A stretch of 64,000 nt of DNA from Ailurus styani (GCA_002007465.1 LNAC01000109.1:1148117-1212116); one strand, 5' to 3'. Positions 52,776 to 63,984 are shown, counted from the first letter of the stretch. Translations and numbers: made by a program. The notes: generated by a model from the letters alone, not told the origin.

Positions 52776-53119
52776 GCTTACCCACCCAAAATTGATTTTG
52801 GAACAAGGATCTAAAAAGCCTTCTCCTTCTTCTAAGGAGGCCATTTGCAGAACTTTAGGTAAGACCTCACAAATCAGGGATCGGAGACCTTGGCATTCTT
52901 TTCCACTGGGACTCATTCCTAGTTTGCAGAGACCTCTGGGAACCCCAAACCTCACCCTTCTTAGTGATTCTGATAAGTTCCCCCATGAAAATCATTCTAG
53001 AGAATTCTGAACAATTACCTGTTCACACTATCAAATTCCCCTCAGTGGTCACCAACAGGAGCACACATGTTAGAAGAAGGGAGTCAGATGGCTGTTCCTA
53101 CACTGTGTTTATCAATAAC
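52776..53119. other. Unassigned sequence
   Basis: Nothing recognised. Confidence 0.4.
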
Positions 53120-53290
53120 TCAAGCTCCTTCAGCTTGGCTCAAGGGACCGTCTCCCCCAGGAAGCCTCCCTTATTGTGCCAACCCTCGGTGAGCTCTCAA
53201 AGCCATTACCTTGCCTTTACTGTTTATTTGGCACCTATTTCTTACCTTTTTCCCCCACTTTCTTTCAATATCTAAATCTTGTCAATCTGG
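53120..53290 (+). mobile_element. L2 LINE fragment
   Basis: 'cccccaggaagcctccctta', 'ccttgcctttactgtttatt' and 'tggcacctatttcttacctt' are L2 3'-half landmarks. Confidence 0.6.
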
Positions 53291-53744
53291 ATCCTTCAGG
53301 TCCCTTCAGGGAGAAAACCACACCTACATCCTTGAGTGTCCATGTGCCATGCTGTGGGTTAGGGCCATCAAGAGATGCCCAGGAAATATTTGAAGAGGAG
53401 GAGGATGATAATGCAGTGTTTCAATTCTTCATTAAACACAAGTACAGTCTCATGGAGAGTCCAGAACAAAAAGTCTCAAATTTGGCAGATGTCGTGACAT
53501 GACTGTGGTAAGTCATGACACAGGCACATTCTTCTGCATGAAGCTGGTGTCTCAGCAGCACAGCTGGTAGAAAAAGAGAAGAACTAAATCGATCAGCTGT
53601 AGGCCCAAGCAGCCCTGGGAGGGTTAACCAGGGCCCACTAGACAACGTCCAGGGCTGTAAACTAAACTGTGGTTCCGGAATGCATGGAGATCCAAGAGAA
53701 CACGTCCAGGGGACCTTGCTAAGGGAGGCCAGGCAAGCAGGTGG
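53291..53744. other. Unassigned sequence
   Basis: A purine-rich patch (53,390-53,412) encodes an acidic run in one frame by chance. No gene is recognised. Confidence 0.4.
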
Positions 53745-53912
53745 GCCACCACAAGCGGAGAGAAAGCCCTCATGAGAAATCGACCGTGCTGGCACCCTGA
53801 TCTTGGACTTCCCAGCCTCCAGAACAGTGAGAAAAAAATTCTGTTGTTTAAACCAACTGGTTTATGGTGTCCTGTACCAAGCTGTGGCCACCCAAGCTGA
53901 CTAGGACACCAT
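53745..53912 (+). mobile_element. MLT1-type LTR, 3' part
   Basis: 'gaaatcgaccgtgctggcac', 'cctgatcttggacttcccag', 'cctccagaacagtgagaaa' and 'ggccacccaagctgactagg' are the classic MLT1 3' half. The 5' half is missing or unrecognisable. Confidence 0.9.
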
Positions 53913-55014
53913 CATAAAACCCCAAGCCAGTCTTCTAACCTGCCATTGCCAGAGCAGCGTGGGCTCCCACCCTGCTCTCCCCAGAAAGCCTCATTATGTC
54001 AGCAATAAGTCCTTTTCTATTCTCTCAGTGCACCTGTGGAATCATCAGTCTCACCATCTGAGCCACATTTGGGGAGTGGAAGGGTCCATCCCACATTTGT
54101 GGAGTGACTACAACAGTGGGAAAGCCCTGCGGATGATCCCTGACCAGACAAACTGGGACTCAGGGCCAGAGAACTGGAATTCGAGGCAGTGGTTCTGGCT
54201 GAACTGACGGGGAGCAGAAGAGAGGAGAGACTGTGTGAAACTCTAGGATCCCACAGGAACAATGCAAGACTCCACCCTCTGATGCTCTGGCGTTGATTCA
54301 GGCAACCACAGTGCTAGGCATACAAATAGGGGCGTGCATGCTGCCACCCAGAAGGGACCAAGGAAAGCAGGAGCTGAGTCAACACAGCATGTTAACTTCA
54401 GGAAATTCTCCCCCTAGGGAAAACCTTGGCTCCACTCCAGTGATGCCCACCAGTAAACTTTGGAGCAATGCAGTCAAGATGTAAGTTGAGCATAAACTGT
54501 TGGTTGGCCTCCCCTAACTATTCCCAGCCCTGTGTTTCTTGCCTTCCTCTATTTGAGGCAAGAAAGCTAAAATAATCTATCTGGAGTCTCCATTTCAGCT
54601 AGGAATGACACTGTGACATCATTATGGATAAGAAGATAGAAACTGAAATTTTCTAGGGAAACCAGCTCCTCCAGGTTAAAAGGATGAAGCCCACCAAGAA
54701 TAAATCCTTTCCTCCTCCTCTCTGCACCTGGAATGCAGGTGCAAAGCAGTGCAGTCCACACTGTGGTCCACATTGTGACTGTGAGGATGGAAAAGGCATG
54801 CTAAGGATGATGGGGCAGAATGACAGACCTGAATTAGCTCTGGCCTGCTATGTGAGGTCTTGATTATATGGGAAAATAAACTCTCGGCGTGGTTAAGCCA
54901 CGATAGTTGATTTTCTCTTACTCACAGACAAAACTTGAGTAAAACAACTGGCACTTGAGCAAAGCTAGAGGAGAAATCCACTGATGGCTAAGCAAGGGAA
55001 GAGTCTTTAGCATC
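53913..55014. other. Unassigned sequence
   Basis: About 1.1 kb without gene or firm repeat. 54,595-54,740 may be a very diverged LTR. Confidence 0.35.
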
Positions 55015-55260
55015 AGATTTGACAGACCCCAATCTGTGCCCCATCTCTGATTTCTTACCATCTCTGACTTCTTACCCGCCTCACCCAGGACTTGGGCAAG
55101 TTCTTCTTTCTCTAACCCTGAGTTTCTTCCTCAGGAAAATAAATCTGATAAGAGTACCCACCTCAAAGAGTAGATGTCAGAGTTAAGTATAAACTTAAAT
55201 GCAAAGCACTTGGCCCAAGGCTTGGCATGCAATTAAGTCCTCAGTAAATGTGGATTATTC
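55015..55260 (+). mobile_element. MIR, near full length
   Basis: 'agcatcagatttgacagacc', 'gacttgggcaagttcttctt', 'ccctgagtttcttcctcagg' and 'ggcttggcatgcaattaagt' are in MIR order. Confidence 0.82.
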
Positions 55261-55299
55261 CAGTTGAAGTAGGTGTTTCAACAAGGTCCGTGCTCCATC

Positions 55300-55450
55300 T
55301 TCCTTAGAGGAACAATTATGCATAAACTAATTACACCTTTTTCTCTTTCACACTTCAGCCATTTAGGGGCTGACATCATGTGCTGCCATGATTTTCATGT
55401 TCAGAGGCCAATGGGTCACATAAACGAGTCTCAAAAGATTCACTTAGAGA
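55300..55450. promoter_or_regulatory. Candidate conserved non-coding element (SOX/POU-like words)
   Basis: 'ggaacaattatgcataaact' followed by 'aattacacc' places an ACAAT core, an ATGCATAA core and TAATTA within 25 bases (55,308-55,337). The sequence is repeat-free. SOX and POU cores are not in the canonical composite orientation. Candidate only. Confidence 0.35.
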
Positions 55451-56384
55451 GAGACTGGAATTGTCAGCTGTTGCTTCTTCCTTAAAACGAAGAGCAGAGA
55501 CGGGTCTTTAAAAAGGCTTTCAGTGTGTCCCAGGAGGAGTGTCAGGATCAAGCCCCTGTGTTCTTAGAGGTGCTGGGCTAGGCCCATTTTCCATTTAGGA
55601 AACAGAGAAGGGAATCTATGGGGCAAAATATCAGAGAATCAGAGAATCCTTTGCCCAAATTCTCTCAATGAATCTTTCTATTGGATAATTGAAGCTTTCC
55701 TCCCATAACAAGCATTGAGTTTTAAATGTAAATCCATTGGAGGCAGAGGATACATGAACCTCAATTCTCTTTAAAGTATAGATGACTGGCATCAGGGTGT
55801 TTCCAGAAAGCCGCGGCAGAAAAGAGAAGATGTGAGTACAGAAAGAGGAGGCCAAGAGCCCAAAAACACACCTTGCAATGTTCACAATTTTGCCAGGAGC
55901 CAGTCCTCAATATTGGTCCCATTGTAATCCCTGAATAATGCATTCTGTCTGCAGAGGGCTTTCCAGGCCTGAGTCTCACCCCTTCCTTCTCACCCGGAGT
56001 TTACCAGCCGTCCGGGTTCCAAAATAGCCACGGACTCCCACCAGGAAAGTTCCCAGTCCCCTCCAAAACACATGACACAGTGGAACCTCCCTTACCTCCC
56101 ACGTCAGAACTATCACGATAAAGCTTCCCTGCGGACGTGCTGTGGCCGGTGGACGCCACATCCAAGGCCACCCACAGCGGGCTGCATGATAAGGTCCACT
56201 GAGGCCGTCTGGCTCTGTCAAGCAGGGGAGGGGAGGTGGATCAAAGTATTTGTTGGGCATTCGTGGACTCTCTGGCAACCCTTGGCCCGTGGCTTCCAAG
56301 CTCTGACCCAGGAGACAAGGGAGGGAGTGAAAACACAGAAAAGCAGAAATCCTCTCTGTCTAAATCAAGAAGGTGGGTGCACGT

Positions 56385-56385
<1 letters not shown>
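55451..56385. other. Unassigned sequence
   Basis: 'ggcccattttccatttagga' near 55,582 may be a MIR trace. No gene; open frames to 139 codons include the adjoining AC repeat. Confidence 0.4.

Positions 56386-56427
<42 letters not shown>
56386..56427 (+). repeat. (AC)n microsatellite
   Basis: About 20 AC units preceded by the alternating 'gtgcacgtgcac'. Confidence 0.96.
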
Positions 56428-56428
<1 letters not shown>

Positions 56429-56439
56429 CTTAAATATAC

Positions 56440-56580
56440 TTCCTTTGACCTTTTCAACAGCCCTATAAAACAGCCCAGACAGGTAGCATGATCCCAATTA
56501 ATAGGTGATCAGACTGAAGGACCCCAAGTTTAAATCACTTGGCCAACCCATTAGTAAACACAGGCCCAGGCGCTCAGGTT
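56440..56580 (-). mobile_element. MIR-class fragment, reverse
   Basis: 'ttcaacagccctataaaaca', 'gatcccaattaataggtgat' and 'cacttggccaacccattagt' match the reverse MIR order. Confidence 0.7.
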
Positions 56581-56684
56581 GTGTGCACTTTCTGTCTCTC
56601 TGCAGAACAGCCCTAAAGAACTCCCTGGACTCCATGCAGAGGATCATGAGGCCACCTGGCCCCTCAGCAACAGCAAGAAGGTTT

Positions 56685-56706
56685 AAAAAAAAAAATTTTT
56701 TTTTTT
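56685..56706. repeat. A11T11 palindrome
   Basis: Eleven A (56,685-56,695) are followed directly by eleven T (56,696-56,706), a perfect 22-base palindrome. It is not attached to a recognisable retroposon on either side. Confidence 0.95.
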
Positions 56707-57373
56707 AAGGGCAGAGATGTTTTCAATACTTTCTGCCTCTGTAAGCCTTCTCCCCTGGATGAAAAAGAATCTGGTTGGCGAGCCTGCCCTGCAGATGGCC
56801 GCAGCTAAATGCCTAACAGCTTCGGTCCCACATGTGATGGTAAGCAGGGAAGAAAAACAAAGAAATCTTTAAGCTGTGAAGAGGCCCGCCTGGCTTTTGT
56901 GCCAATATTCAAGATGTGTGTGAGGGAGGCCTCCTCTCCATAATTTTTAGTGTGTTGTTCTCCAGGATCTTTGAAGTTTCTCTTATGGAGAAAACATTTT
57001 CTTAAGTTACCAGCTTTTAAAAAAAAAAAAGGCACAATATGGGAGCCTTATGATCTTAACGCTCACAGCTCATAAATACTTGTGCCGAAGCGGTAGTAGC
57101 CAGGCCCTTAAGGACTTTCCCCTGTTCTCCTGTAAAAATAAAAGCCCCTTGCCATGTGACCCAGCTTTTGTCGATGGGAGAATGAAGGGCTCACTGCCTG
57201 CCAGGGCCTCCAGGGCTGTCCTGGAGGGAAGAAAAGGACAGGAAAGAGAGAGGCTGAGGTCAAAGCCACTTTCCCAGCAGCTGTAAGGTCTGGATTCATC
57301 TGAGATTCAAGGCAGCACATGGAATCTCCCCCTTACCTGTCCTCCCTAACCCCTCCCTTCTTGAAATACTGTC
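56707..57373. other. Unassigned sequence
   Basis: No gene; A run at 57,019-57,030. 57,165-57,260 is GC-rich unique sequence. Confidence 0.4.
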
Positions 57374-57575
57374 CTTTTTCTTTTTTAAGATTTTATTTAT
57401 TTATTTGATAGAGAGAGAGAGAGAGCGTGGGCACAAGCAGGGGGAGTGGCAGGCAGAAGAAGAAGCAGACTCCCTGCAGAGCAGGGAGCCCAGTGCAGGA
57501 CTCTATCCCAGGACTCTGAGATTGTGACCTCAGCTAAAGGCAAACACTTAACAGACTAAGCCATCCAGGTCCCCT
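57374..57575 (-). mobile_element. CAN-SINE, reverse
   Basis: 'taagattttatttatttatt', 'ccctgcagagcagggagccc' and 'actaagccatccaggtcccc' make a complete reverse copy. The 13-base target-site duplications ttgaaatactgtc (57,361-57,373) and ttgaaataccgtc (57,576-57,588) differ by one base. Confidence 0.96.
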
Positions 57576-57599
57576 TTGAAATACCGTCTTGCACCCAAT

Positions 57600-57745
57600 T
57601 GCCCAAATTACCTCTTATAGATGCCACTTCTGACCCAGCACTCCCTTTCCGGGAAACTTTCCACCCCTCTGAGCCCAGACCTCAGTGCTCTCACTCGCCT
57701 CCATGCAGAACTGACCCACTGGAGGGACCTCACATGGGTCCTGTC
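57600..57745 (+). mobile_element. L2-like fragment
   Basis: 'cactccctttccgggaaact' and 'ttccacccctctgagcccag' resemble the middle of the L2 3' region. Weak. Confidence 0.4.
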
Positions 57746-57849
57746 TCACCTGGCCTCTCTCACACGTCACGCCCTGCCATTGAGTCTCCAGCCCCCTCCT
57801 TGTCCCAGGACCTTTAAAGGTTTCTTCCACCACTGTGTTTACAAAAACT

Positions 57850-57960
57850 GTGCCTTTGGCTGGGGGCCAGGGGGACCTGAGTTCCAGTACTCCCTCTGCC
57901 ACTTCGTGGCCGCTCATGCCTTCTGCACAAAGTGAGGTATGAGAACGAAAACCAAGAGGA
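57850..57960 (+). mobile_element. MIR fragment
   Basis: 'gggggacctgagttccagta' and 'ctccctctgccacttcg' match the MIR 5' region; the 3' part is decayed. Confidence 0.5.
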
Positions 57961-58101
57961 TGGGACATGGGTAGAGGAAGCGATTTCACACTGTGTCTCG
58001 GTGAAGAGGGAAATGTTAGGTGTATGTCCATTTGTTGGCTCTTCCTTCTAGTAAAGATGCTTAAATGCATATAATATGCATACTTTTGAGATTTACAAGT
58101 A
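57961..58101. other. Unassigned sequence
   Basis: Nothing recognised. Confidence 0.4.
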
Positions 58102-58320
58102 GGGGCGCCTGGGTGGCTCAGTCGGTTAAGCATCTGTCTTCAGCTCAGTTCTTGATTCCAGGGTCCCGGGATCAAGTCCCATGTTGGGCTCCCTGCTCAA
58201 TGGGGAGTCTGCTTCTCCCTCTCCCTCTGCCTCTCCCTCTCCTTCTGCCTCTCCCCCCATGTTCATGCACTCTCTCTCTCTCTCTCTCAAATAAATAAAT
58301 AAAATCTTAAGAAAAAAAAG
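58102..58320 (+). mobile_element. CAN-SINE (first of a head-to-tail pair)
   Basis: 'ggggcgcctgggtggctcag' to 'aaataaataaataaaatctt' and an A-rich tail. Its body contains repeated 'ctccctctgcct' units. The next SINE begins in its tail. Confidence 0.96.
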
Positions 58321-58520
58321 GGGGGATGCCTGGGTGTCTCAGTGGGTTAAGCCTCTGGCTTCAGCTCAGGTCATGATCTCAGGGTCCTGGGATCAAGCCC
58401 CGCATCAGGCTCTCTGCTCAGTGGAGAACCTGCTTCTCCCTCTCTCTCTGCCTGCCTCTCTGCCTGCTTGTGATCTCTCTCTGTCAAATAAATAAATAAA
58501 ATCTTTTGAAAAAAAAAAAA
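58321..58520 (+). mobile_element. CAN-SINE (second of pair, mustelid-like type)
   Basis: 'gatgcctgggtgtctcagtg', 'gcctgcctctctgcctgctt', 'gtgatctctctctgtcaaat' and a poly(A) tail. The body is the same young type as at 951. It starts at the A tail of the preceding copy, consistent with insertion into that A-rich target. Confidence 0.96.
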
Positions 58521-59520
58521 GGTTCCCAAGCCATCCTTTCCCCCACATGTAGCCTGTCCTGACTCACTTGACATCTCTCCTATACCTTTTTCTTTTCTTC
58601 CTGAGGAGGCTGCCAAATCAGATGTTGGCAGTGCTGGCCAATCTGTCCTTTCCTAGACAAGTATTTACACCTTTGTTTTGTATCCCCCATGGGTGCTAAT
58701 CATCCCCGCCCTAAATCAGGGCAGTCTGGTGACAGGGCATGTGGGAGTGATGCCATGCTGATCAGAGAAAGAGGAACAGGAGGTAGGAGGGGTATTGGGT
58801 TCAGGAGCTTTATCACAGAGGCTGGTCCCAGTGGTGGAGCACCCCAGGAGCTAGGACCAAAAAGATCCTCATGACATCCTTTCTTGTCCCCAGTGGGGAT
58901 ATGCCACCTGGCAGGCGAGTAGGCCCTGCAGATAATCAGAGCTTGGGAAAACAAATAAATGAATGAACGAAGAAATGGACTGCCGAAATCTGGATCTTCC
59001 AGATCAGAGTAGCCACTTGCTAGTTCTGAGCCATACAGAGATCTGGTCAACCAACCAGGTGTTCCCCAGTTACCTTGAAATAGGAAGGTCAGATTCCTTC
59101 TTCTCACAGGTGACAGTGGAGTCTTGGGAGGGCTGTAGGGTGAAAGGAAGAGCCACCAAGGACAGCTCAAGGAGAAGCCAGGAAGCCAGGAGGGTAAGAT
59201 ACACCCCTCTGCCCCACCAGAAGCCAGCAGCCAGGTGATCAGCTCTATGGGGTGGGGTGAGCTCAGACCCCATGTCGTGAGGCAGGTATTGGCATCCAGA
59301 GTGCGGATAATGCAGTCAGGAGGTTAAACAGGGAGCTGATGTTCTAAAAGCCACCCAGAATTGTCACAGCACCGACAGCAGCCTTATTCCAGGCCATTTG
59401 ATTGGCCAGTAAGGTGCCTTCAATTCACTGTGTAAACTCGGTTAGCAGATGATAGTAGGAGTAGAGGGGTTTTTAATGTTTTTGTCTGGTAATAGAATTT
59501 ATCCTACTTGTAAAGAAACA
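58521..59520. other. Unassigned sequence with an L2 trace
   Basis: 58,925-58,980 ('gggaaaacaaataaatgaat', 'gaacgaag') resembles an L2 3' end. The rest is unassigned and no gene is recognised. Confidence 0.4.
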
Positions 59521-59995
59521 CTCAGATGGGACAGATCCCAGCCCCATCTTCAGGAGTAGTTATGAGACTCGGGCTTGCATAGTTAGATGCCTCCGAGCCC
59601 CTGGCTGCAGCCATTGGTGGGTGGAGGGCCACATGACCTGAGCTCAACCAATAGGAATCATCCTTGGGACTTTGGCTGCAGTTGTGAGTCAGGGAGGTTG
59701 CTTTCTTTTCCTGAGGATTCCCCAGCTTTAAGGACCATATAAATCTATAGCTGTTGGATGCCAGCAAATGGGGAGAGCCTGCCTGAGAATGAAACTCACC
59801 TTGGGAAAAAGAACCGGGAAATGAAAAAGAGAAAGACTCTTGGTGATGCATGGACTAAAACCCTGGATCCAACCATACCTGAAGACCATATTCATCTCCC
59901 TCGAACTTCCCTGGGACACGAGCCAGTACCATGCCTTTTTTTTTCTTTTAATTTCAGTCGCTATAACTTATAACTAAAATCATTCTGACTTACAC
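59521..59995 (+). mobile_element. LTR-like relic, family uncertain
   Basis: 'acatgacctgagctcaacca' then 'ataggaatcatccttggg' and the 3' part with 'acttataactaaaatcattc' suggest a solo LTR, related in arrangement to the copy at 31,690. Boundaries uncertain. Confidence 0.45.
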
Positions 59996-60204
59996 ACCCA
60001 ACTCATTGGCTCAGGGCCAGGTTGAAGTTCACTCTTCAAGGATCTTGTCTTCATTCTTGGGTGTTGGGTGTTACACAGGATTGGAGCAGGCAGGGTGAGC
60101 ACATGGGGGACAACAACCACAGAAGCGCCACCCCCAGGGAAGTGGGGTTGGGAAACTCATGGCACCTCCCAGTTTACACCCCATTGGCACAATGAAAAAG
60201 TTCC
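59996..60204. other. Unassigned sequence
   Basis: Nothing recognised. Confidence 0.4.
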
Positions 60205-60435
60205 AGATTTAGCATCAGGCACACTGTATTTGAGTCCCCATCCTTCCACATACCAGCTGTGTGACCTGGATTGGTTATTTAATCACCCCAGACCTTCGTC
60301 TCCCCATCTAAAAAATGATAACAATAACATCTACCTCGTAGGCTTTTTGTGAAGTTTTAATGAGATCGGGAATATAAAGGACTTGATCCTGTGTCTGGCT
60401 CACAGCGGGAGTTTGATAAATGGCAGCAATTTTAT
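60205..60435 (+). mobile_element. MIR, near full length
   Basis: 'tatttgagtccccatccttc', 'cagctgtgtgacctggattg', 'tctccccatctaaaaaatga' and 'gtctggctcacagcgggagt' follow MIR from end to end. Confidence 0.92.
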
Positions 60436-60869
60436 GTCACTGTGGTATATCTGTCCGCACGTGTTCAGCACTGGGAACAGAGCACCATAGATTATTGAAA
60501 TATGTACGTAAGGTCCTCAAAATTGCATTGCCACCAGTGATTTCAATCTTCTCCCATTCTCTTTTTTTTTTTCTTTTTTAACCAGAGCTGCTAAATTGCC
60601 CAGCAACCAAATAGCCCAGCGGGATAGGAAAGGAGGAGAAAAATCACAGTGCTGTAGCCTCTGGGTAAGGGCTACTGGACGCAAGGATGACATCCAGAGC
60701 TGCCTCCTGTTTGGGGCTGAAGAACTGAGCATGAAGCCCCTGCCTCATCCCTGCAGAGGATTCTCGTTCTCTGTAAGTGACATCCCCAAAGTCCATGTCT
60801 CAGCCACTCTCTTACCCCAGCTCAGGCACCGAAGCAGTGTGGAGGAGAAGCACCCACCTGGTTCCTAAT
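60436..60869. other. Unassigned sequence
   Basis: A T-rich run (60,560-60,580) but no recognisable retroposon or gene. Confidence 0.4.
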
Positions 60870-60975
60870 CCTGGGTCCATAGTCAACTGTGCTCAGCTGG
60901 GCCTCAGTTTCCCCATCTGTAAACTGGGAGTCCAAATCAGATCGTCTCTAAGGTCCCTTCCAGTGAGGTGCCTTT
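60870..60975 (+). mobile_element. MIR fragment
   Basis: 'ctgggcctcagtttccccat', 'ctgtaaactgggagtccaaa' and 'tctaaggtcccttccag' are the MIR core. Confidence 0.75.
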
Positions 60976-61190
60976 GAGTTTAGAGGGCAGCCTTAATTCA
61001 GGATCCCTCTATTTATTTCAAAACACTGCTCCCGCCTAAACCTCCCACAAGAGATCCCTCAATGGACTCCAGCTCGCATACCATTAGGGATAAGTTTGAA
61101 TCAAATTTAACTCGACGTGAGATATAGCTTTTGGTCCCTCCAGAGCCAGCATGCAGAGATGTTCAGAGATGAGAGACTACCAGGTGGCAT
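60976..61190. other. Unassigned sequence
   Basis: Possible L2 trace (ccctcaatggactccagctc); not firm. Confidence 0.35.
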
Positions 61191-61350
61191 GGTTCCCAGA
61201 GTGCTGTCCTGAAACACACAGCATCAGCATCACTTGGGAACCTGTTGGAGATGCAGATCCTCAGGCTCCAATCCAGACCTCCAAGGGGTGGAGCCCAGCC
61301 CCAGGAATTCAGATACACGCTACAGTACAGACTAGAGCAATACACATTAC
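61191..61350 (+). mobile_element. MER5A-like hAT MITE
   Basis: 'cagcatcagcatcacttggg', 'aacctgttggagatgcagat' and 'gtggagcccagccccaggaa' are MER5A landmarks. Confidence 0.88.
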
Positions 61351-61354
61351 CGTA

Positions 61355-61568
61355 TAGACTAGAGCTATGCTGTCCAACCTAATAGCCACTAATACTGTGC
61401 AGCTATTCACATTTAAATTAGTGAAAATTAAATAAAACCTGAAAGTCAATTCCTCAGTCACACCAGTGACATATCAAGTGCTCAGTGGCCACATGTGGCT
61501 GGTGGCTACCATATTGATGGTGTAGAAACAGAAGATTTCCATCACTGCCGAAGTTTCCATTGGGTACC
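61355..61568. mobile_element. Palindromic hAT-type MITE
   Basis: 'gctatgctgtccaacctaat' with 'agccactaatac' on the left pairs imperfectly with 'cacatgtggctggtggctac' and 'catattgatgg' on the right. This is the arrangement of a common ancient palindromic element. It lies exactly between two MER5-like copies. Confidence 0.75.
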
Positions 61569-61572
61569 ACTG

Positions 61573-61745
61573 GTCTAGCACGTCCTGCTGCTCAGAGTGG
61601 TGTCCACAGAACCAGCAGCCCTACTAGGACTTTGTTAGAGATGCAGACTCTCCAGCCCACACCAGGTCTGCGGGATCAGAACCCACAGCTTCACAAGACC
61701 CCCAAGAGATTGCAATGTATCTTAAAACCTGAGAAGCCCCAGGTT
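61573..61745 (+). mobile_element. MER5A-like hAT MITE
   Basis: 'gctcagagtggtgtccacag', 'ttgttagagatgcagactct' and 'gggatcagaacccacagctt' match MER5A, more diverged than the copy at 61,191. Confidence 0.82.
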
Positions 61746-62944
61746 GAATCATTCAGAACAATTGGGGGTGACCATCCTGACACTCCCAAAGCAGACTAGA
61801 ACAACACAGAGCCCACCAGCATTAGGATGTGACAAATCACAGTCACCATGAACCTGACATTGGCATGACTATATGTCCCAACAACACAGTGGCTTCCAAA
61901 TGGCTCAACATTATGATCAATGGGAGTCACAGGCATCACAGCCTCCATCCATGACAACCATGTTGCTATAATAATACAAACAAGTTCATGGCTAAATACA
62001 ATACACCATCACAGTTGCCAGAAGTTACATTATTGCTCTATGTATCACAGTATCCTCCTGACAGCTATCCACCCCCAACTGAGGGTCCAAACTAGACTCG
62101 AAAAGGTGACTTCTCTAGGGACCCATACTAGGAGGAGCTGAAACCCTTCAGGACTTACAGCCACAAGGCTCTCAGAGGCTCAGCTGTAGGGTTTGCTAAA
62201 TGTGCCTGCAGTGTCTGATTCCCACCAATGCTGAAATTCACAGCCAGCACCATTCTTCTGTGTTGCCATGGAAAGTCTCCTTATCAACATCCCCAAGCCC
62301 AGACTGAGACATCGCTGCTCATCTCAGAGAACAGAAGCCCACCAGCTTGTTATGCGGACTCACTGAGTGGCTATGGTCCTCTCACCAGGATGGGCTGGGC
62401 ATCCCAAAATCTGGCTCTGACGGAAACATCCACGGACAAGACCATCTTGAGGTTACTGACATTATTATTGATCTGAGATTATTAAGTGATCTAAGAGAGG
62501 TTCCTGAAAGGGGTGTAAATGGCCCAGATCAATGGCTAGCAGTGATGTCTTCATGGCAACGTTGTGGTTTGTGGCTTTTCCCTGCTCCCATGGCCTCTTG
62601 GCTACATGCTCAAATACGGCCCATGGTGATGACAACCGATTAAGCATTAGAGTTGTGAATCTTCACAAGGCAGCTGCTGGCAGGTTAGAAGGCTGGGTGG
62701 GTGGCTTTCAGAGGGTCCCAGAACAAGCTGATGTTCCTGAGCCCACTCCATCTCAAACCAGTCATTCTGGACCAGATAACCCAGGCTGAAGTTTCCCTGC
62801 CACTCACTAGACCTCAGGCAGATCCCAGAGCTTCCGTTCCTGCTCTGCTGATATACAGAGAAGACCAAAGTCTTCCCCCAGACTCAGCTGACCCTAAACC
62901 AAATCTATGTCTTCAGCTCTAGCCTGGAGGACACGAAAGCCAAA
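61746..62944. other. Unassigned sequence
   Basis: About 1.2 kb, CA- and CAT-word-rich to about 62,050 (for example aaatcacagtcaccatgaac), perhaps a decayed satellite-like patch. No gene or named repeat. Confidence 0.35.
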
Positions 62945-63100
62945 ATCAGGAAATGCACTTTGGAAGGCACAGTGGGCTGAGGGTCAAGAAAAGCAGGGTC
63001 CAAGTGCCCATTTGACTGTGGATGAGGCCTCCCCTCACCTGGAAAAGGGAGGGGGGTAATAAAGTGCTCCGTTCCTAGGGCTGTGTATTGAAACACCCCA
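62945..63100 (+). mobile_element. MIR fragment
   Basis: 'gtgggctgagggtcaagaaa', 'agcagggtccaagtgcccat' and 'ctcccctcacctggaaaagg' are weak MIR landmarks. Confidence 0.5.
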
Positions 63101-63597
63101 GAACGGAGTGCTATGAAACCCTCATTTGTTGTGTTCTTGGACTCTGGGTCAGATATCAGGACAGAGCGTAACAGGACGCCTTACCTCTGACTTGTGGTGT
63201 CCAAGACCTCAGCAGGCAGGTTAGGACTGGAACAGAGGGACCCCTCAGCTCTCTCCTTGTGTGACCTCTGCCATGTGCTCACTCCAGAGTAACTGGATTT
63301 CTTATGTGTCAGCTCAGGATTCCCAAGAAATGAATCAGGAAGGTCTGGGGAGTTTGCCTGCCTTGGATGATCCAGATTCAGGAGTCGCCCTGCATCACCT
63401 TCTTGGCATTCAGGGACCCGACAATTTACGAAGTCTGTTCAGCTTCAAGGGGAGGGAATCTAGACCCCTCTTCTCAAGGGAAGACTGTCAATGTCACATC
63501 CCAAGAACATGGAGGTGAGTGAGGTACATACTGGTGTAGCCATCTTGGAGAATTACAACCGGCCCCAAGAATCTCTTCCTTAAAGAGGAATTACAAG
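63101..63597. other. Unassigned sequence
   Basis: Nothing recognised. Confidence 0.4.
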
Positions 63598-63799
63598 GGG
63601 GCACCTGAGTGGCTCAGCCAGTTGACCATTATACTCTTAATTTTGGCTCAGGTCATGGTCTCAGTGTCGTGAGATCAAACCCAGTGTGGGGCTCCGTGCT
63701 GAGTGTGGAGTCTGCTTGAGATTATCTCTCCCTCTCCCATTGCTCCTCCCCTGAACGTGCATGTGCAATCTCTCTCTCTCTCTCTTAAAAAAAAAAAAA
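63598..63799 (+). mobile_element. CAN-SINE (middle-aged type)
   Basis: 'gggcacctgagtggctcagc', 'tactcttaattttggctcag', 'ggagtctgcttgagattatc' and a TC run followed by poly(A). Near-identical flanks 'aaagaggaattacaag' (63,582-63,597) and 'aaagaggaaatacaaag' (after the A tail) form the target-site duplication. Confidence 0.95.
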
Positions 63800-63930
63800 A
63801 AAGAGGAAATACAAAGATTGAACACCATGATGGCTGGAATCACTTGGGAAAAGTGCTAAGCTTGTGGCAAACTCCCTAGACATTGACCAAACACCTTCTT
63901 TGTCCTAAACACCACGGGATGCTCTCAAGT

Positions 63931-63972
63931 GTCCCTGACCAGTTGGGAGATGAGGCATGTCCCTGACCAGTT
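63931..63972 (+). repeat. Two-copy tandem duplication, period 28
   Basis: gtccctgaccagtt occurs at 63,931-63,944 and 63,959-63,972, separated by 14 bases. Confidence 0.9.
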
Positions 63973-63984
63973 CTAATTCGGGGC

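Noticed and set aside
53390..53460. Acidic peptide-coding patch (EEEEDDN-like) considered as an exon
   Set aside because: It is a short purine-rich patch with no splice context or protein similarity.
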